DNA of 11,657 nucleotides, taken from NCBI GenBank assembly GCA_017630995.1, contig JAGBUD010000191.1, positions 1-11,657 on the forward strand, in the 5' to 3' direction. Shown here piece by piece: positions 8,567 to 11,657 of this stretch. Position 1 is the stretch's first letter. Every line of letters begins with the position of its first letter. The position numbers were made by a program, and so were the translations under genes. The DNA is from Clostridia bacterium (GTDB taxonomy: Bacteria; Bacillota_A; Clostridia; Oscillospirales; CAG-272). Under the pieces are notes generated by a model, which was given only the letters and a program-made list of their open reading frames with translations, had not been told where the DNA came from and searched no databases.

Positions 8567-8673
8567 ATAAACCTCCGCGTTGATTTTATTATTTGCAAAA
8601 AACAAAGCCTTATGTAAAATTTAAACGAAAGCGGAAAATGAAAAATCAAAAAGAAGTAAATTATTTTTTCTTA

Positions 8674-8702
8674 TTGATTATTTAAAAGATTTATGCTAGA
8701 AT
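8674..8702 (+). promoter_or_regulatory. Sigma-A promoter for the plus-strand pair
   Basis: TTGATT (8674-8679) and TAGAAT (8697-8702, 5 of 6 to TATAAT) are separated by 17 bases, the same -35 and spacing as the dnaA promoter. The expected start is near 8709, about 28 bases before the ATG at 8737. The rest of the 170-base divergent spacer 8567-8736 is AT-rich and shows no other clear element. Confidence 0.7.
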
Positions 8703-8736
8703 GTTATAAAAGGTTTTTAGGAAAGGATAGGTTTAT

Positions 8737-9111
8737 ATGAACGGCGATAATTTCGATAAGAATGAAATAAACGAAAACGATTATGTCTTTAAAACCGTTG
8801 ACGTAAACGGCAAACGCAAAACGTACGGCTGGTCTGTTGCCGCTTTGGTTTGCGGAATACTCTCTCTCATTTTCTTTTATTTCGGTTTTTCTTCCGTTGT
8901 ATTGGGAATATGTGCAGTGGTTTTTGCTATTATAGCAAGAAAAAATCTCGGCTTTTTCGATAGATTTTGTATAGCAGGAGTCGTTCTTGGAATAATAGGC
9001 TTCGTTATAGGTGTCTTTATGATTCTCGGAAGCATTTTTATGGAAGAATCTATCGTTCAAGAGCTTCAAAAGGTGCTGACCGAATTATTCAAAATGGACT
9101 CCGCAAGTTAA
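8737..9111 (+). CDS. Small membrane protein, DUF4190-like
   Basis: A 124-residue protein of unknown function. The hydrophilic N-terminus (1-30, rich in Asn, Asp, Glu and Lys) is followed by the paired hydrophobic segments WSVAALVCGILSLIFFYFG (about 32-50) and SVVLGICAVVFAIIARK (about 53-69), a short basic-aromatic link, and a third segment GVVLGIIGFVIGVFMILGSIF (about 81-101). The tail is amphipathic and charged. The layout, with repeated VLGI-type glycine motifs and a mid-protein ARKN, resembles DUF4190-domain proteins. The ATG is preceded by AAAGGATAGG. The permease gene follows after 22 bases with no terminator between, so the two are probably cotranscribed. No enzymatic motif is visible; an accessory or stress-related membrane role would be a guess. 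Confidence 0.8.
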   Translation: MNGDNFDKNEINENDYVFKTVDVNGKRKTYGWSVAALVCGILSLIFFYFGFSSVVLGICAVVFAIIARKNLGFFDRFCIAGVVLGIIGFVIGVFMILGSIFMEESIVQELQKVLTELFKMDSAS

Positions 9112-9133
9112 CTTAATTTAAAAGGAAGTAAAA

Positions 9134-10489
9134 TTGGAAAACAAAACTCATCAAAAATACGGCTTGCCAACCGCCATAAGCATGGTTGTCGGAACCGTTA
9201 TAGGCTCGGGAATATTCTTTAAAGCATCGGACGTTCTTCATAATAACGGCGGAAATATGATTAAAAGTATTTTAACCGTAATTACAGTCGGTCTTGTAAT
9301 GCTTGTGTGCGCTTTTGCGTTTTCAATTCTCGCCTCTAAAATAGATAAAGTAAACGGTATGGTGGATTATGCCGAAAGCGCGGGAGGCCCGCTTTATGCC
9401 TACGTCGTGGGCTGGTTTGCCGTTTCTATTTTTTATCCCACGATAACCTCTTGTCTTTCGTGGATATCCGCAAACTATATAATTTATCTTTTTAAAATAA
9501 ATATCGGCTGGTGGTTTCATTACGTGCTTGCTGCGGCGCTTCTCGTTTTGTCGGCGGCATTTAATATTTTATCACCGAAGATTTCGGGTATGTTTCAGGT
9601 TTCAACAACGGTCATAAAGCTTGTTCCCATTTTGATAATGGCGGTAGTTGGAACTGCGGTTGGCTTGATAAACGGCACAACCGTGTCAAATTTATCCTCG
9701 TCGTTCGCTTCGCAAAGCGGTGAGGGCGGCGGTCTTTTTGCCGCTATTGTTGCATTCGCCTTTGCTTATGAGGGCTGGATATTTGCCACAACGATAAATT
9801 CCGAAATAAAGGATTCAAAGAAAAATCTTCCTCGTGCGCTTTTCCTTGGCGCGATTATCATAATATCCGTTTACGTTCTCTATTTCTTCGGTATTATGGG
9901 TGCTTTGAGCACGGAGGAAATAATTGAGGCGGGCGATGAGCTTCCGAGAATAGCATTTTCCGCAATACTCGGCAGTGAAGTGTTTGGCACGATAGCATAC
10001 GTATTCATCATAATTTCTTGCATAGGAACGATGAACGGTCTTGTCCTTGCAACGTCAAGAGGTATGTATTCTCTTGCTGTAAGAGGAAACGGTATCTGCC
10101 CCTCTTTCTTCTCAAGGGTTAATAAAAAGACGGATATGCCGATTCCGTCCGCAATACTTGGAATAATTACTTGCCTTGTTTGGCTTTCTCAATGGCAGCT
10201 TGGATTTATACAGGGATTTCTCCCCGCGTTTTTATCATTTGAAAACGACGAGCTTCCGATAATAACCTTTTACGCGTCATGCATACCCGTGTTTATTTAT
10301 ATAATGAAAACGGGCAAGGATTTAGGTGTCTTTAAGCGATTTATAATCCCCTCGCTTGCATCGGTTGCGTGTGTCTTTATGGTTTTCTGCGCCTTTTATT
10401 CTTATAAGATTGAGGCTGTTTACTATTTAATAGTGTTCAGTGTGATAATGCTTTTCGGTTTATTATTTTATAAAAGGAAAGCAAAATAA
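9134..10489 (+). CDS. APC-superfamily amino-acid permease
   Basis: A secondary transporter of 451 residues with about 12 hydrophobic segments, the normal size for the amino acid-polyamine-organocation superfamily. The N-terminal segment 1 motif is GTVIGSGIFFKASDVL (20-35), where the unwound GSGIF stretch contacts the substrate backbone. The block EGWIFATTINSEIKDSKKNLPRAL (about 213-236) is the conserved segment 6 and loop region. It resembles the LAT/SteT branch of amino-acid exchangers, but the substrate cannot be read from the sequence. The start is TTG at 9134, with AAAGGAAG about 6 bases upstream; no better ATG is nearby. It is second in the pair with the small membrane protein and ends 9 bases before the shared terminator. 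Confidence 0.92.
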   Translation: MENKTHQKYGLPTAISMVVGTVIGSGIFFKASDVLHNNGGNMIKSILTVITVGLVMLVCAFAFSILASKIDKVNGMVDYAESAGGPLYAYVVGWFAVSIFYPTITSCLSWISANYIIYLFKINIGWWFHYVLAAALLVLSAAFNILSPKISGMFQVSTTVIKLVPILIMAVVGTAVGLINGTTVSNLSSSFASQSGEGGGLFAAIVAFAFAYEGWIFATTINSEIKDSKKNLPRALFLGAIIIISVYVLYFFGIMGALSTEEIIEAGDELPRIAFSAILGSEVFGTIAYVFIIISCIGTMNGLVLATSRGMYSLAVRGNGICPSFFSRVNKKTDMPIPSAILGIITCLVWLSQWQLGFIQGFLPAFLSFENDELPIITFYASCIPVFIYIMKTGKDLGVFKRFIIPSLASVACVFMVFCAFYSYKIEAVYYLIVFSVIMLFGLLFYKRKAK

Positions 10490-10498
10490 AATATAAAA

Positions 10499-10549
10499 AG
10501 TGAGGCGAACTGCGCGTTACCCGTTAAGGATAACACAGTTCGCCTCACT
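10499..10549. terminator. Bidirectional terminator between the permease gene and alaS
   Basis: AGTGAGGCGAACTG (10499-10512) and its exact complement (10536-10549) form a 14-bp stem. Inside the loop GTTACC and GG-TAAC can add a short upper stem. The plus strand is followed by TTGTTTTATTT and the minus strand by TTTTTATATTTT, so it can stop transcripts from both converging genes. It fills nearly the whole 94-base gap between the two stop codons. Confidence 0.88.
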
Positions 10550-10561
10550 GTTGTTTTATTT

Positions 10562-10589
10562 GCGCCATTGGGGCGCGTTATTTTTATAT
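10562..10589 (+). terminator. Possible second, plus-strand terminator
   Basis: GCGCC (10562-10566), a 5-base loop, and GGCGC (10572-10576), followed by GTTATTTTTAT, form a short GC-rich hairpin with a T-run on the plus strand only. It overlaps the alaS stop codon. It could back up the stronger terminator at 10499-10549, but a 5-bp stem is marginal. Confidence 0.35.
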
Positions 10590-11657
10590 TGCCTTGATTA
10601 TGTCTTCTGCGAGCTTGAGTGCGTCGGAAACCTTGTCTATATCCTTACCGCCGCTCATCGCGCTGTCGGGACGTCCGCCGCCCTTACCGCCGCAAACTGC
10701 GGAGATTTCCTTGAGGATATTTCCAACGTGCGCGCCCGCCTTAACGGCATCTGCTCCCGCTGCTGCAACGAAATTGAGCTTTCCGTCAAGAACAGCCGCA
10801 AGAATGATTACACCGTTTGTAAAGCGTGATTTGAACGAATCGCAAAGTCCGCGCGCTTCATCGGGACGAGCTTCAACCTTTTCGCAAAGAACCTTGAAGC
10901 TTCCGATTTCCTTAACAGAATCAAGCATTGCCTTTGATTTCATTTCGGAAAGCTTGGAGTTAAGGCTTTCGAGCTGTCTTTTCGTTTCCTTCATTTCAGC
11001 TTGAAGGCTTGCTGCCTTTTTAGCTATCGAATGAACGTCGGGGCTCTTAAGCTCCTTTGCAGTATCAACTATAAGCTCTTCCTTTTCGGAGAGGAGATTC
11101 AAAACGCCAAGACCCGAGGTTGCCTCGATTCTTCTGATTCCCGCCGCAACGGAGCTTTCGGAAATAATCTTAAATAGACCGATTTCGCCCGTGGAGGAAA
11201 CGTGAGTTCCGCCGCAAAGCTCAAGGCTCGAATTTCCTATAGCAACAACGCGAACGGAGTCGCCGTATTTCTCTCCAAAGAGAGCCATAGCTCCCATTTT
11301 TCTTGCGTTTTCGGGGTCGGTAACTGTTGTGTTGCCGCCCTCTGCAAGAAGAATATTGGCATTAACGATAGCTTCAACCTCGCAAAGCTCCTCGCGCGTC
11401 ATGGGTGCGAGGTGAGAGAAGTCAAAGCGGAGTCTGTTTTCATCAACGTAAGAGCCCGCCTGCTCAACGTGTGAGCCGAGAACAGCTCTGAGAGCCGCCT
11501 GAAGAAGATGGCATGCAGAGTGATTTCTTTTTATTGCGAAGCGGCGCTCACGGTCTACCTTAAGAGTAAGAGTATCTCCAAGAGAGATCTTGCCCGATTC
11601 GATTTTGATTTCGTGAATATAAATACCGTTGGTTTTCTTGGTGTCGAGAACGGTAAG
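10584..11657 (-). CDS. alaS: Alanyl-tRNA synthetase, C-terminal part (5' end beyond right edge)
   Basis: Charges tRNA-Ala and clears misacylated Ser and Gly by editing. The 357 C-terminal codons are here, and the frame is open to the last base, so the start lies outside. Full-length AlaRS is about 870-880 residues. Numbering from the window edge: end of the beta-barrel region, the editing zinc site HSACH (His46, His50), the conserved RLRFDFSHLAPM (about 75-86) and the second zinc pair CGGTH (Cys148, His152). The coiled-coil stretch is followed by the C-Ala (DHHA1) domain with CGGKGGGRPDSAMSGGKD near the end. All four metal ligands are intact. The gene converges on the permease gene and shares its terminator. 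Confidence 0.97.
   Translation of the reverse strand, partial: LTVLDTKKTNGIYIHEIKIESGKISLGDTLTLKVDRERRFAIKRNHSACHLLQAALRAVLGSHVEQAGSYVDENRLRFDFSHLAPMTREELCEVEAIVNANILLAEGGNTTVTDPENARKMGAMALFGEKYGDSVRVVAIGNSSLELCGGTHVSSTGEIGLFKIISESSVAAGIRRIEATSGLGVLNLLSEKEELIVDTAKELKSPDVHSIAKKAASLQAEMKETKRQLESLNSKLSEMKSKAMLDSVKEIGSFKVLCEKVEARPDEARGLCDSFKSRFTNGVIILAAVLDGKLNFVAAAGADAVKAGAHVGNILKEISAVCGGKGGGRPDSAMSGGKDIDKVSDALKLAEDIIKAI

Noticed and set aside
8567..8605. Upstream extension of spoVAC by 13 residues
   Set aside because: A strong GGAGG lies 5 bases before the ATG at 8566 and would be buried inside the longer form, whose own ATG has no ribosome binding site.
8609..8641. Possible sigma-G promoter for spoVA (CATAAG with a TCATT upstream)
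   Set aside because: The spacing is about 22 bases instead of 17-18 and the -10 match is poor, so it cannot be supported.
8704..9069. Minus-strand open frame opposite the small membrane protein gene
   Set aside because: The plus-strand frame has a promoter, a ribosome binding site and coherent membrane segments; the antisense frame shows none of these.

Overview
The window is a replication-origin region of a low-GC, endospore-forming Firmicute, most likely a member of Clostridia. Three things support this: the gene order dnaA-dnaN-recF-remB-gyrB-gyrA, the compact spoVAC-spoVAD-spoVAE set (the clostridial minimal form of the spoVA operon), and AT-rich spacers with strong AGGA/GGAGG ribosome binding sites. 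The genus cannot be fixed from the sequence alone; an Oscillospirales-like lineage is a guess.

Layout from left to right. Positions 1-4898 hold the minus-strand replication block, read right to left: dnaN, recF, remB, gyrB and the 5' end of gyrA, which runs off the left edge. Most junctions in this block are 1-3 bases, so it is probably one or two transcripts. Positions 4899-5156, between dnaN and dnaA, are non-coding and contain what looks like the chromosomal unwinding origin: a near-consensus DnaA box, a G-run, DnaA-trio-like triplets and a pure A/T tract, in the order and polarity known from Bacillus subtilis. dnaA (5157-6545) follows, with a good sigma-A promoter and an unusual palindrome in its leader. 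Upstream of dnaA, on the same strand, lies the sporulation operon spoVAC-spoVAD-spoVAE (6715-8566). Its products form part of the channel that loads dipicolinic acid into the spore.

From 8674 the direction switches. A second good promoter drives two plus-strand genes, a small membrane protein and an APC-family amino-acid permease with a TTG start. They end at a long bidirectional terminator (10499-10549) shared with the converging alaS gene, of which only the C-terminal 357 codons are inside the window.

The replication genes make the initiator (DnaA), the sliding clamp (DnaN), gap repair (RecF) and gyrase, next to the site where replication probably starts. The right half is accessory in position: spoVA, a transporter pair and alaS occupy the place where many Firmicutes carry rpmH-rnpA-yidC-jag. 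I found no RNA genes, CRISPR arrays, transposases or phage genes, and no sign of a wholly new system. The points most worth a second look are the origin architecture, the dnaA leader palindrome, a glycine at the quinolone-contact position of GyrA, and the spoVA operon placed against dnaA in a probable head-on orientation.
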